A stretch of DNA of 64,000 nt, from the NCBI RefSeq assembly GCF_022965805.1, contig NC_133103.1, positions 46,208,047 through 46,272,046 on the forward strand, in the 5' to 3' direction. The DNA is from Primulina eburnea (lineage: Eukaryota; Streptophyta; Magnoliopsida; Lamiales; Gesneriaceae). The stretch's first letter is position 1. Each line of letters starts with the position of its first letter. Under the pieces are notes generated by a model that was not told the DNA's origin, did no database searches, and saw only the letters and a program-made list of their open reading frames with translations. Position numbers and translations under genes: made by a program. Below are positions 1 to 11,388 of this stretch, in pieces.

Positions 1-143
1 TAAATTCAAAAGGTATGAAAAAAGGATAGTGTCAAAACCAAACCGACATAGTGACTTGTGACAGCTGAAATCTACAACCAATTTTAACTCTGCCATCAAT
101 AAAAGAATCTATATTACCCAAAAAAACAAAGCAACAACTTTAC

Positions 144-3100
144 CAGTCTTGCCATGGCCAATATCCACTGTGCAACCTGAAATACGTCCAACAGCATATA
201 GCGATAGCACTGCTTGCTCAGATGCATAAAAGCCTGAGATGTTGAAATTCTCAAACATCATTTGGACCAATTGCTCTCTAATGGCCTGTCCAAAAAGAAT
301 TTTATTAATCATATAATAGTAAAAAAAATTACAAAAGAATTCATGCAATAAGTTCTCTTCTTCATCACCAATATGACAAAGGGGTATCTTCCTGGTTAAA
401 AGCACAATTTGAATTTAGCATCTTCTGTCAAGCCTTCAAAAAATTCAGACGCTACAGTTCAAGATGTCATTCAAAATCTGCAAGATCGTCGTTTTTCTCA
501 CTCTTTCCTTTTTCAAATTTCCCAGAGTTTTGGGGCCCAATTAGTTTTGCTTTTTTGAGTGAAAACATAAACTTCGGAAGGGAAATAGTGTAATTAGTAT
601 TGTGAAAATCCATGAACAAAAGACGAAGTAATCACAGATCATCACCTCTAAATGATCCATTAGCAAAATTCTTCCCATCAATCTCAGCATGCAGGGTTGA
701 TCTAAATCAATTTTCTACTACCACTACATAGGAAATTATGTGACACCTTCAACTCTTATTTCTTACAAACAAACTCATAAAAAGATTTATTTGTCATTAA
801 AACACGAAAAGTACTTCTATTAGGTCATTGGGAAAACCATTCATAACTCTATCTTGGTAGCTCTCACCAGCACTATCGATATTTCAAAGTAATATGTGGC
901 AAACAATAGGCCTTTCTCTTATAAGCATAAACACAATTACATTTTCTTCTTCCATCTTCAGCATCAACCTTTACAAATTCTCCTGATTGAACTTTGTAAT
1001 TCAAATACAAGCACGTCTCATGTTACCAGCACAAACAAACACACACACGCACACAAGACACCAAAAAAAAGATTCTTGAGCATGAGCAGTCATAAAATGA
1101 GAAAACAAATGATGAAGCATATATTTGAATGATATCAAAACACTTTGCATAACCTTAGGAGTTGCAAGTGGATCAGTAAATAAAACTTGTCCTTCATTGC
1201 CCATCTCCCACCCTAGCCCAGTATAAAACACATGCTTTAATAGATCTTCCATCGCATCCCAGTCGTTGACAAATCCTCGGACAACTGGATCAACAGTTTT
1301 GTTCTCAAACAAGAAAGGATCTGCCAAGGAATCATCTTCAGGTACTTGTTTCATTTGAGTCGAGATTACCTGCGATAGGACATATCACATATGCTAAAAA
1401 TGACAAAGAGGGAAAAAAGAAAGCAATAAAGAAAACCTCGACAATCAAAGCATATGCATATAAAAAATCAAGAAGCATAGTGCTATTGACAAAGAAGAAG
1501 TCATTAAATAAAAATGGTGTGACCTTTCGTGCCATAAAAAGAAATCACTCACATTTTTTTAATTGTATATCCTAAACGAGTATCTAGAAATGAAAACGAA
1601 CAAGGAAAACAAGTTTATAGCAAGAGTCACATGACGGAGAAATTGAAACACCGAGGTTCAACTCATCAACAACTCGTGATAATATTGATACATAACGGAT
1701 CAAGTTATTAACAACTCGTGACAATTCGAAAATTTTCAAATTTAACAGTCTTATCAAGGCGATCAAATCGCACAACTTCTCTCCTATAATTCCACGTAGG
1801 TATAGTCGAGAGACTGAACTGACATAATTCCCTTTACATCAATCTTGTGGCAATTATGTTAGGTTATCCCCCAGAACGATTATTAAATGAGATACAAAAA
1901 ATAGATATGTACTTTTTTAGGCAATGCCAAAAATGCTCATTAGTTCCTTAATTTGCATTCTTCTTCTACATCTCCATTCTAATAGAACTACGACCCTTGA
2001 GAATCTCAAAACTCAACCCATCCTAAAAACCCTATTTCAGCATCAAAATCTTAAACCCCTAATCAAAATGCATTTACCATGGCCCCTTCATCCTAAGAGC
2101 TTCCCAATACAAATTTAGCACAATTACAGATCCCTATTTCTAAAAGAAGAAAACTAGGAAGTTACCATAGGGCCGATTTCCGGCAAAGCATGATTAAATT
2201 TGATAACTTTAGAACCGACATCAACCACAGCTGGCTGCTCCATGTTTCTATTTGAATCCACAAAGGGAGAATCTAGGGGCTAGGGATGGTATTTTGAGGA
2301 CAAGAGAAAGATACGGAACCAAATCGACTAAACACTCTTTTATCAGATGAAGAACAAATTTGAAATCAAAAGCATCAATTTTATGGAACTTTTGGAAGGT
2401 CGGTCGGAGCTGCTTGCAAAAAGTCAAAGATACTACTCATGTCAAAGCAATGTGAAATATCGACTGAAATAAGGGAAATTTACATTTAACATAAATTACA
2501 TTAAAACTCTCATTGAGGAAAGGTAGGCGTAAATGCGACTTTAAATAATTACATCCGAACTTCTAACTTCCAAATATACCCTCCATCGGCAAAAGGAAAA
2601 TATTTACTCATTTAGATTAGCATACCTATTTCATTATTAAGCTATCATGCTCCATATTCTTTTCCATCAAGCATAGCAGCCAAAGAAATCAAAATTCAAC
2701 TCAAATGGCAAGTTATCCAGCACTCACCAACGTTATTGACTCCAAAAAACCGTAAAAACGAATTAATTTCTTGCTGGTGGTCTATGTAAAATGAAACATA
2801 TACCAAGTCTAAGTGCCCCTGTCAGACACCTAATGCTTGAAGATTACTATGCCATTGAAATTCTTCATTGTACACTCTAGATAAAGTTTTTACTGAACAC
2901 GCACTTCTAGATGTACCAATATGTTTTTGTCACATGCCATGAGGTTTCTAGCATAGAAGTCTAGTTAAACACAACTTTTTTCGGCTCCCTAAACAGATAA
3001 ATCGCAGTACATAAAAATAAATCTGCAAGACATTATGCAAAATTATAACGCAATGACATTCTGTTCTTGGAGAATTCAAGGCATCAAAGCACAAACGTGT

Positions 3101-3608
3101 GAGCATACAGACATGAAGATCGTGGCTCACAGCAACTTTTGGCTAAAAAAAACCATTCCTGTGAGCATTGCCTTGAAAACGCAAATGAAGTTACAAAATT
3201 TTATTTTGGTTTCACCTGCAACGAGCATAAGGCTGTTGGCTATATATTTTGAGCCGCTCGTAAATCCGCTACATGGAAAAAATTATATTCGTTACAACAA
3301 AAACCCAGACACGAAGTTTACCCGATTGGAACATTTCTGAACATTCATAGGATTTTTTGCCGGGAAGGCTTAGAATTGAAACCTCATCTTTGTCACTCAC
3401 AACCCACCTCACACTAAAACCCACAGATAAATACGACATGTACAGCGAATACATTTGCTGGGGTCGTGAAAAATTCTCAAAACTGAAGAAATTTCTTATT
3501 TAAAAAATAAGAAGAATTAGCCATGATTACCATAGAAGGAGGATGATCCGGAACAGCAAAACCGGCTTTGAGCAGCTTAGAACCAGCGTCCACCACCACC
3601 GCCTCCAT
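144..3608 (-). CDS. ARP7: Actin-related protein 7, copy A (exons 1-3; 3' part outside window)
   Basis: Three exons read on the minus strand: exon 1 3608-3531 (26 codons, starts MEAVVVDAGSKLLKAGFAVP), exon 2 1369-1154 (72 codons, with RGFVNDWDAMEDLLKHV and FYTGLGWEMGNEG) and exon 3 285-144 (142 bp, with FNISGFYASEQAVLSLYAVG and TVDIGHGK). All junctions are GT-AG and phases agree (0, 0, then 1). The opening VVDAGS and the DIGHG phosphate loop are actin-fold nucleotide-binding elements. Plant ARP7 is a nuclear actin-related subunit of SWI/SNF-type chromatin remodelling complexes, usually about 363 residues; the seven exons seen across the copies here would sum to about 361. Exons 4-7 should lie left of position 1. 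No stop or frameshift is seen in the visible exons, so this is the best candidate for the working copy. A second possible first exon lies at 2166-2243. Confidence 0.87.
2166..2243 (-). other. ARP7: Duplicated, diverged alternative first exon (1b) of ARP7 copy A
   Basis: On the minus strand an ATG at 2243 opens 26 codons (MEQPAVVDVGSKVIKFNHAL, then PEIGPM) and stops at a GTAACT donor at 2165. Length (78 bp), phase, the VVD-GSK core and the final Met before the donor all match canonical exon 1 at 3531-3608. It could therefore splice to the same exon 2. It lies in what would be intron 1, so it would be an alternative promoter/first exon or a fossil duplicate. The same exon occurs in copy C at 63568-63645, so the duplication predates the ARP7 segmental duplication. 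The residues after GSK are strongly changed from the actin consensus. Confidence 0.7.
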
Positions 3609-3747
3609 TCTCTCACCACCAAAACGCTGAAATCAAGAGAGAGACTCTGTGCTCTACGTTACACACCAGTACCACCTCTTGTTTGCCTTGCCTTCTTCCA
3701 CCGGCGAGTATTGCCTTGTTTTCCCCTGATTGTGTCGATTATTAATA

Positions 3748-4113
3748 TCCATACTTCTATATTATACCGTGTCTATACTATTTTATTAATTTAAGACATT
3801 TAGAGTAATTAATTTTGGTGTCATGATCTGTTTTAATAATTATATATATTAATAAAATGTTAAAATTTTAATGTAAGTTATATATAATTCAACGGATATA
3901 GTCATTGTTTCTTAGGGTTTTGGTTATAGGTTCAATTTTTACTACGGTCATTTTTTTATTCTTTTATTTTTCAATTTATTTTTAAATTTATATATCAAAA
4001 TTACAGTATAGTCACTATTTCTTATAATTATATTTTGATCCTCATTTAAATTTAAATCAAATGAATTATAAAAAATATTATAAAAACACGCAACGCGTGC
4101 GTCGGTGCACTAG
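3748..4113 (+). mobile_element. Short non-autonomous Helitron-like element in the ARP7-A upstream region
   Basis: The 5' end starts TCCATACTTC after an A, and nearby TCTATACTATTTTATTAATT resembles common plant Helitron 5' ends. The 3' end is a small GC-rich hairpin (CACGC-AAC-GCGTG) followed 14 bases later by CTAG and a host T at 4114. A^T insertion, TC start, hairpin and CTRR end are the Helitron hallmarks. It is AT-rich, has no coding capacity, and ends about 140 bp upstream of the ARP7-A start codon. The exact 5' end is inferred; a start at 3772 would lack the preceding A. Confidence 0.5.
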
Positions 4114-4389
4114 TGTCTTATTAAGTGTGAAAGTGTAAGAAAAACTTTTTGAGGAGAGCGTTGGAAATTTTTGTTTTACCCTTCTCTCCATGTATAATAA
4201 TTCTAATCACGTCAATCACACGTCTGAAATCTTTCCAAAAAATGGAAGCTCTAACCGTACCAACACATTTTAAAACTTCTTAATTTAAAAACCCTTATGG
4301 TTAGTATTGTTATCACAAGAAAACTTTTTTTTTATACCATAAGACTATTACATTTTTACTGAAATCAAGTTTAATAGAAAAAAAGATTT

Positions 4390-4431
4390 TTTGTCATACA
4401 CAACAATGTGTATGTGTGCCACGGTCGCTAG
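4390..4431 (+). mobile_element. Second Helitron-like 3' terminus
   Basis: A perfect 8-bp stem (CATACACA / TGTGTATG) with a 4-base loop is followed by a CTAG end at 4428-4431 and then a T. This is the arrangement expected of a Helitron 3' end. No convincing TC 5' end was located, so only the terminus is annotated; it may belong to an element nested with, or truncated by, the one ending at 4113. Confidence 0.35.
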
Positions 4432-4439
4432 TTTTATAT

Positions 4440-5500
4440 GAAAGACAAATAACATAGAAAAAGAAATTCACATTTGCAACAAAATGGGCTGAAGAACAAG
4501 TAATCTGGATCTTCAAGAACTCTTCTTTACTCATATCTACCCACAAGTAACAGATGTGAAAACAAAACAAAGAAATGCGGTGAAACTAAAATTGGTATTG
4601 GTCGTAACAGATCTGAGCAAACAAATTCCAAGGCGGAAAAAAATCAGAAAACCCAGAAACAGAGCTAATGGAAGGGGTTTAGCGGTGCGTGAAGCTCATT
4701 AAAACTTCTTCACTGAATTCTGGTTTCCTCTATTTGTTTCTCGAAGGCCAAATGCTCTACTGTTTCTTTTGCTTGCGGATTTTTCGTGGCATTAAGATTT
4801 AAATTCTGCTTGTAATAGAATGTGTATTCTTTTGTTTGTGGTTTTCTCCTTTGAGAAGTATTAAATTACAAAATCGAAAATCCTACACAAAATTTAAGAA
4901 TGTATTACATATAGAATTTAATATTCGTTTTCGAAGGAATACAACGACGATTCGGATCAAATCTATCATCAATACTAATAAATATAGTACAACCAACAGA
5001 GAAAACTGAGCAAAATCGAAATACAGTGTAAACCTAATAATATGTATGCATCCACAAAAATTCTCGATCGAGTGATTGAGAAAAGAAACCATACTTGCGT
5101 GAAACGATAAGCCACTGAGCGATTGGGTGAACCGAGAAGAGCGATTGACTGAAGTAGAGACGATCGATCGAGTGATTCAAAGATAAAAGCGCGGAGGTAG
5201 AGATCAGAAAATAGAGAAGAGTTAAGCGCACATATGTGGAAGAAATAAAAACATTTAAATCATCACAAGAGAAAAAAGAATATAATAATCCCAATTCACA
5301 CAATAATAATATCTAATTGGCAGGTTTGTTTCCCCCAAAAAATCATCATTGTTTTGAGTTATTAAAGTTTGTTGATTTGGTAGAAATAAAATATTCATGT
5401 TTTTCTTTTGGTCGAATTAAATTTTGTCATTCAATAAGATTGATATATTGAGAGGCATATTGATCTTGCTACTGATGTATTATTTATCATTTATGTATGT
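4440..5500. other. Intergenic stretch, nothing recognised
   Basis: AT-rich DNA with only short open frames on both strands. A short phrase, GATCGAGTGATT, occurs twice (about 5065 and 5167). No protein family, RNA gene or complete mobile element is recognised. Confidence 0.5.
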
Positions 5501-5712
5501 GTGAGCTCTATTAATATTAACAGCGGGCATGCACGGGCACGCCGAGAAAAAGAAAATTAACGGTGTGCGTTTATTGCACGCTATTGTATGTGTGAGCTCT
5601 AATAATATTAACAGCGGACATGCACGGGCACGCCGTGAATAAGAACATTAACAGCGTGCTTTTAATGTGAGCTGTTAGTGTTGTGCTGTAAATATTAATA
5701 TTTCTTGTAGTG
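5500..5712. mobile_element. CACTA-like transposon terminal fragment with subterminal repeats
   Basis: The segment ends in TTTCTTGTAGTG (5701-5712), the inverse of the CACTACAAGAAA terminus typical of plant CACTA (En/Spm) transposons. Immediately inside, a GC-richer block (AACAGCG, GCATGCACGGGCACGCCG, GTGTGAGCTCTA) is repeated at about 5500-5550 and 5587-5635, like subterminal repeats. No matching CACTA start was found to the left, so this is a terminal remnant. Confidence 0.4.
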
Positions 5713-5748
5713 GTTATATATGTTTGAGTACTTAAAAATCATATATTA

Positions 5749-7012
5749 TGTTAAGAAATTATTATTACCCTAAAGTTTTGGTGATTGACAAAATCAAAAA
5801 AGTACCTAACTGTTTCAGGAAAACAACCTCAATTTATTTTGTATAACTGAAACACTTCAAACCGTTTGGAGCTCAACCGCCTACAGCATTTCAGTAGCTT
5901 AAAGAAGTTTCAACCGCTAGAAGATTTTCAACCGGCTGTTCAAAGTCTTGAACCACTTCATTAAGATCTATTCATTGTTCACTTAATGAAAGACGTTTTC
6001 TGACCGACTCAGGACATTCAATGTTTTTGCACCATTATAAGTCAACCATGTCCTGCAGCAGTCACGATAAAGATCTTCATTAATGTCACTATCCCAGAAT
6101 AGAAAGATTGCTTAAATATACTATAAGTTCTATGAAGCTAACAGTTACTACAAAAGGATGATCAACAGCAACTCTTCAAAAGAACGAGATTCAAAGCTGC
6201 ACAAGAAAAGAGAACATTAAATGTTTACTGAAGAACATTTAATGTTGTTGCAGCTGATAATGACACATCATTCCAATGCTACAGGTTTACGTTACACATT
6301 TTTTCGACCGTTGGAATTATAGCTTTTAAAAGAAGAGTTGAAGAATGCAGAACATGCATCGATCAATTAAGCTTTTCAATTGTGCGATTGCTATATCATT
6401 AAGCTTGCATACTTGAAGATTTTGAGCGCACTTAAAGTTCATATACTCCATCCCTCATCAAGCACGCACTCAACATAAAAATATCTGATCATTCAAGGAT
6501 CATCTTCATGCTACTAAAACATATTGTTTTCTTTACATCATTAACCTTTGGTTATTTGATTGATTGTGTTGTCTGGTGAACCGAAGGTTCTTAAAATCCA
6601 AAAGTGTAAAGTGATCACTAAGAGTTCCAAAACAGGCAGTGTGATAAGCCTTGATTGGAATGGACTGTTGCAATAAGTTTGTAAATTCAAAATTCTTTTA
6701 GTAAAATCTTTCCTAAAGAGGAAGAAGGGGTGACGTAGGACTTTTATCTCCGACCATCTATAAATATCATGTGTCTTTACTTTTCGCGAGCACTTACATT
6801 TCAAACATTTTCTTGGTAACAAGTCAGCCAACCGGTTGAAGCTATCAATAGAAATTTTGAACCGTTTTCCGCACTTTTCAATTGGTTCATATTTCTAACC
6901 GTTCGAGAAAAATTTTCACCCGACTAAAAACGTTTGAAAACAAATTTTAAAATTAACGATTTTTAAAGAGTTTATTCATCTCCTCCTTCTAAACTCTTTC
7001 TCAATCCTAACA
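5749..7012 (+). repeat. 5' LTR of a SIRE-like Ty1/copia element
   Basis: Starts TGTTAAGAAATT and ends CCTAACA, two bases before a tRNA-Met-type primer site. An internal block around 6690-6775 (AAGAAGGGGTGACGTAGG and flanking text) recurs in reverse orientation at about 33,250-33,330, and in weaker form near 51,160. The LTR is about 1.26 kb. The left boundary is inferred from the TG...CA rule; no matching right-hand LTR is present in the window. Confidence 0.58.
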
Positions 7013-7014
7013 AG

Positions 7015-7026
7015 TGGTATCAGAGC
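7015..7026 (+). other. Retrotransposon primer-binding site (tRNA-Met type)
   Basis: TGGTATCAGAGC, complementary to the 3' end of plant initiator tRNA-Met, lies two bases after the LTR end at 7012. This is the standard minus-strand priming site of plant copia elements and fixes the LTR/internal boundary. Confidence 0.78.
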
Positions 7027-7059
7027 GGGTTTTCTTGAACGTTGATATATAAAATCAAT

Positions 7060-8085
7060 ATGGCATCATTTACAAGATTCTTATGTTTTTCAAATAAGAT
7101 TATGATGACTGGAAAATTCGTATGTAGGCACATTTAGCAGCCCAGGACGATGACGTGTGGTATGTCATAACTAACGGGCCTATGAAGATCTTGAAATTCA
7201 ATCCAGCTGTGGCTATAACTGAAGGTGCTCTCCAAATGGTGGAAAAACATCGATCCAAAGGGACAGCTGAGGACAAGAAGAAGGCGAATCTTGACAATGT
7301 CACCAAAGATATCTTTATAAACTCTGGATAAGAATATGTTTGCAAAAATTAAAACCTGCTCCACAGCAAATGAAATATGAGAGAAACTCACACAATTGTG
7401 TGATGGCAACGACCAGACCAAAGAAAATAAAACGACAGTTGCAATCTAGAATTTTTGCAACGCCAAGATGAAGCCAGGAGAAACTGTCTCCGAATTTGAT
7501 GAACGGTTTAGTGGTATTATTATTGAATTATCTCTCTAGGAAAAAAATACTCTAACCGTGATATTGCCTTGAAGGTAATGAGAGTTTTTCCCAGAAAATG
7601 AGACGTGAAGACATTAGCATCATGAGAATCAAATTATCTGAAAAAGCTGGTGCTTCACGATCTTTTTGCCGATCTTAAAGCATACGAGTTCGAGCTCGGA
7701 ATACGAACTGAAGAAGAAACATCCACTTCTCAACAAACCAAAGCCCTGGCAGTTACCACAGTGACTCTTCCAGTCGAAGAGTTGACAAGTAAGAAATCAG
7801 CAAAGCAACTGAGCCATGAAGCTATGTCCCTATTTGTCAAGAAATTTGGTAAATTTATGCATAAAAATTAATCTCAGTTTGCTAAAAATATTTAAAAGAG
7901 GACCATACTGATGATGGTCAAGCTTGTTTTAACTGTGGAAAAAGGGGCATTTTATTGCAGAGTGCAACAGGCTGAAGCAAGATGAAAAGAGACCGGTTGA
8001 TAGGAGACGGTCCAAAGATGATAAATTGGATTTCTCGTTTTTCATGAGAGAGTGGTGAAAATGTCAAAATAATAGGAGACAATTC
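7060..8085 (+). pseudogene. Decayed SIRE-like copia gag
   Basis: Translation in shifting frames gives a copia gag: an early YDDWKIRM-like segment near 7100, an internal gag stretch to about 7640, one intact open piece 7650-7871 (LHDLFADLKAYEFELGI ... EAMSLFVKKFGKFM), then a CCHC zinc knuckle (CFNCGKRGHF..ECNR) at about 7927-7970 that needs one frameshift. Several stops and frameshifts make it non-functional. It follows the LTR and primer site directly. Homology stops near 8085, where a different copia element takes over, so its own pol is missing. Confidence 0.75.
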
Positions 8086-8269
8086 GTAAAAACGAAAGTC
8101 CATATTTTACGTCATACAAAATATTTAAAAATAGTCAGTAACGTTTATTCTGTTTCCATATCAGTATATTTATGATTTCGTCGTGTAATTCATATATGTT
8201 ATTAAAACAAACTAACCGAACACTATTTTCAAGATTGGCTGGAAAAATTGTTCTAAATTCGGAGAAAAT

Positions 8270-11200
8270 AACATTCATACTAATGTCAGTCTTGCTGAAC
8301 TGATAAAGCGTACAACATGGTGGGACCATAGTATGCAAGATGTCAAATGAACTGTAGAGACAGTTTGAGAAAATGTGGAATGCTGTTGACATTCAAATAC
8401 ACATGCAAGAGTTGCATAGTGCATGAAACTCGCATAATGATGCACATCACTTTCAAGGAACACATGACTACACGCATGCAAGATGGGGCTCTTGCCAATG
8501 AGCATGGTGTAAGTATGATTGGGTCTATTGAGAAGGTGGTGGGCCTGAAATTTGACAAAGCCCGATAATGTAGAACATGTATGTTTCACTGCTAGAAGCC
8601 TGGACATAAGAATTTACCTGGGCCAGAAATGTTTTGGCAATGATAAGTGAATGTCCAAGTAAACACGATTTCAACAACAACCAAAAGAAAACATGATAGT
8701 CTAAACCAAGCACATTTGTGGCACGTTAGGCTAGGACATATTTCCCAAAGAATGATGCACGAGCTAGTGGGAGAGAGTATGCTTGACTCGTCAAGCATAA
8801 ACTCTCTAAGATACATGTGAGTCATGTCTGAAAGAAAATGACCAAGGCCAATTTCCTATGGAAAGTGGAACGTGCACATAATATGTTGGATTTGATCCAA
8901 ATAGATATATGTGGTCCGCTAAGTGTTAGCGCGAGATATGGCCATTCCTACTTTATCACCTTTACCGATGAACATTCGAGGTTTGGGTATGTGTATTTGA
9001 TGAAATACAAGTCTGAAGCCTTTGAAAAGTTCAAAGAATTCATAGCAGAAGTAAATAAACAGTTACGAAAGAGTATTAAAACACTACGATTAGACCGAGG
9101 TGGAGAATACTTGAGTACTGAGTTTCAAGACTATCTTAAAGAGAATGAGATTCTCTCACAGTAGACTCCACCTGCCACACCCTAGTTGTATGGTGTGTCA
9201 GAGCATTGTAATCGGACATTGATGGACATGGCCCGATCTATGATGGGATTCACTGAGTTGCCGCCATCCCTTTGGGGATATGCGCCTGAAACATCGAGAA
9301 GGTTGTTGAATCAAGTCCATACAAAAGCAGTGAATAAAACTCCATATGAGATATGGATGAAAAAACCACTCAAATATTCTTATCTAAGAATATGAGGATG
9401 CCTTGCTTACATGAAGTAGGCAGTGGGAGACAAATTGGATAGTAGAGCCAATTTGTGCTATTTTATGGGATATCCAAAGAACTCTGTTGGATATTAATTC
9501 TATTTATCCTAATGAAACAAAGGGGTTTGTTTCAAGGAATGTCACCTTCCTAGAGAATGAGTTTATATTAGATAGAAAAGGCAGAATGATAGAACTCGAT
9601 GAGATTCGAGAACCACCCACTACACAAGTAGTAGAATCCACACCCCAACAGCCAATCCAAGAAACACAAGCTCTTAGAAGATCCGAAAGGATATAAAGGC
9701 TGCCTAATAGGTTGAGCCTGCTTCTTGAAGAGGGCCAAGGTGAGCTCATTTCTGGATGTGATCCAAGAAATATAAAGGAAGCATTGTTTGATGCCGATTC
9801 ATCTAAATGACTTGAAGCCATGCAGTCCGAGATGAACTCCATGTATTCGAACCAAGTATGGTCTTTAGTGGATCCACCTGAGGGAATTGTTCCTATAGGA
9901 TGCAGATGGATTTACAAAAGAAAACTTGGAGCAAATGGGAAGGTGGTGACCTTCAAAGCTAGACTGGTAGCAAAAAGATATACTCAAAGACAAGGTGTTG
10001 ACTATGAGAAAACCTTTTCTCCAGTCACGATATTCAAGTCCATTAGGATACTGCTAGCCATAACAGCATGATATGACTATGAAATATGGCAGATGGATGT
10101 GAAGACATCGTTCCTTAATGGGGATATTAATGAAGAGATTTACATGTCTCAACCTGAATGATTCACATCAGTAGGAAGTAAGCATAAAGTATGCAAACTT
10201 CAGAGATCCATTTATGAACTCAAGAAGGCATCAAGGAGCTGGAACCTCAGATTTGACAACACTATCAAAGAGTTTGATTTTGCCAAAAATCACGAGGAAC
10301 CTTGTGTGTACAAGAAGGTTAGTGGGAGTGCATTGACATTCCTAGTGCTTTATGTTGATAACATACTAATCAATGAGAAATGATGTAGGGTTGTTGCAGT
10401 CAACTAAAGTATGGTTAGCTGGTAAGTTCTCTATGAAAGATATGGGTGAAGCATCATATTTATTATGAATACAGATCTATAGAGATAGATAGGGCTCACC
10501 CAATCCACATATATCGATACCATACTGAGGAGATTCTCTATGGAGGAGTCCATGAGAGAATATCTCCCAATGTCTCATGGTATGAATATATCCAAGTCTA
10601 TGTGCCCTAAGACTGATGAAGGGAGAGAAACCATGAGCCGCATTCCATATGCATCTATCATAGGCAGTATTATGTATGGTATGATATCTACTCGACCTGA
10701 TATTGCATATGCACTAAGTGATGCAAGCCGATATAAGTCGAATCCCAATCTACTACATTGGAAAGCAGTAAAGGACATTCTTAAGTACTTGAGAAGAACT
10801 AAGAATTTGTTATTGGTATACAGGAGTGGAGAATTAAAATTGGAAAGCTACACTGATTCTAGCTTCCAATCAGATGTGGATGATTTGAAATCAACCTCTG
10901 GTTTTGTATTCAAGCTCAATAGTGGTGATGTCTCTTGGAAGAGTTCCAAGCAAAACACCACAGAGGATTCAACCAATGAGGCCGAATACAAAGCTGCATT
11001 GGCTGCAGCAAAGGAGGGTGTTTGGATGAGAAATTTCATCCAAGAGTTGGGTGTCATTCCTCAAACAGTTGATCCAGTCCCGGTCTACTGTGACAACACC
11101 GGTGTCATTGCGCAGGCGAAGGAACCGAAGTCTCATCTGCGATTCAAACATATACTGAGGAAGTTCCACATAATCCGGGAGATTGTGGGAAGAGGAGACA

Positions 11201-11388
11201 TTTCGGTAGAGAGAGTCGTCTCCGCAGATAACGTTTCTGATCCACTGACGAAGCCCCTGCCAAGACCATTGTTTGAGAAGCATCGCGAAACAATGGGTCT
11301 AAGATCAATGGGTAGTTGGCTATATGGCAAGTGGGAGATTGTAAGAGTTGGTGCCCGGCAAGCCAACTTATGGCTCCGGTTTTATTGA
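8270..11388 (+). pseudogene. Decayed Ty1/copia gag-pol (integrase, reverse transcriptase, RNase H)
   Basis: Order of recognisable parts: gag remnant (TFKEHMTTRMQDGA, 8450-8490), integrase zinc region (HVRLGH ... ESCLK, about 8717-8835), integrase core (ICGPLSVSARYGHSYFITFT at about 8910, RLDRGGEY), integrase C-terminal part 9186-9700, reverse transcriptase 9820-10,480 and RNase H 10,540-11,388 (intact 282-codon frame, with EAEY and YCDNTG motifs). Stops at 9164 and 9395 and several frameshifts break it. The RT active-site box reads YVDN at 10,351-10,362 instead of YVDD, so the polymerase is dead as well. It is followed at once by a 3' LTR. Its own 5' LTR is absent; upstream is gag of another family. 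Confidence 0.87.

Noticed and set aside
8275..8607. 110-codon minus-strand frame
   Set aside because: Antisense shadow of the copia gag remnant on the plus strand.
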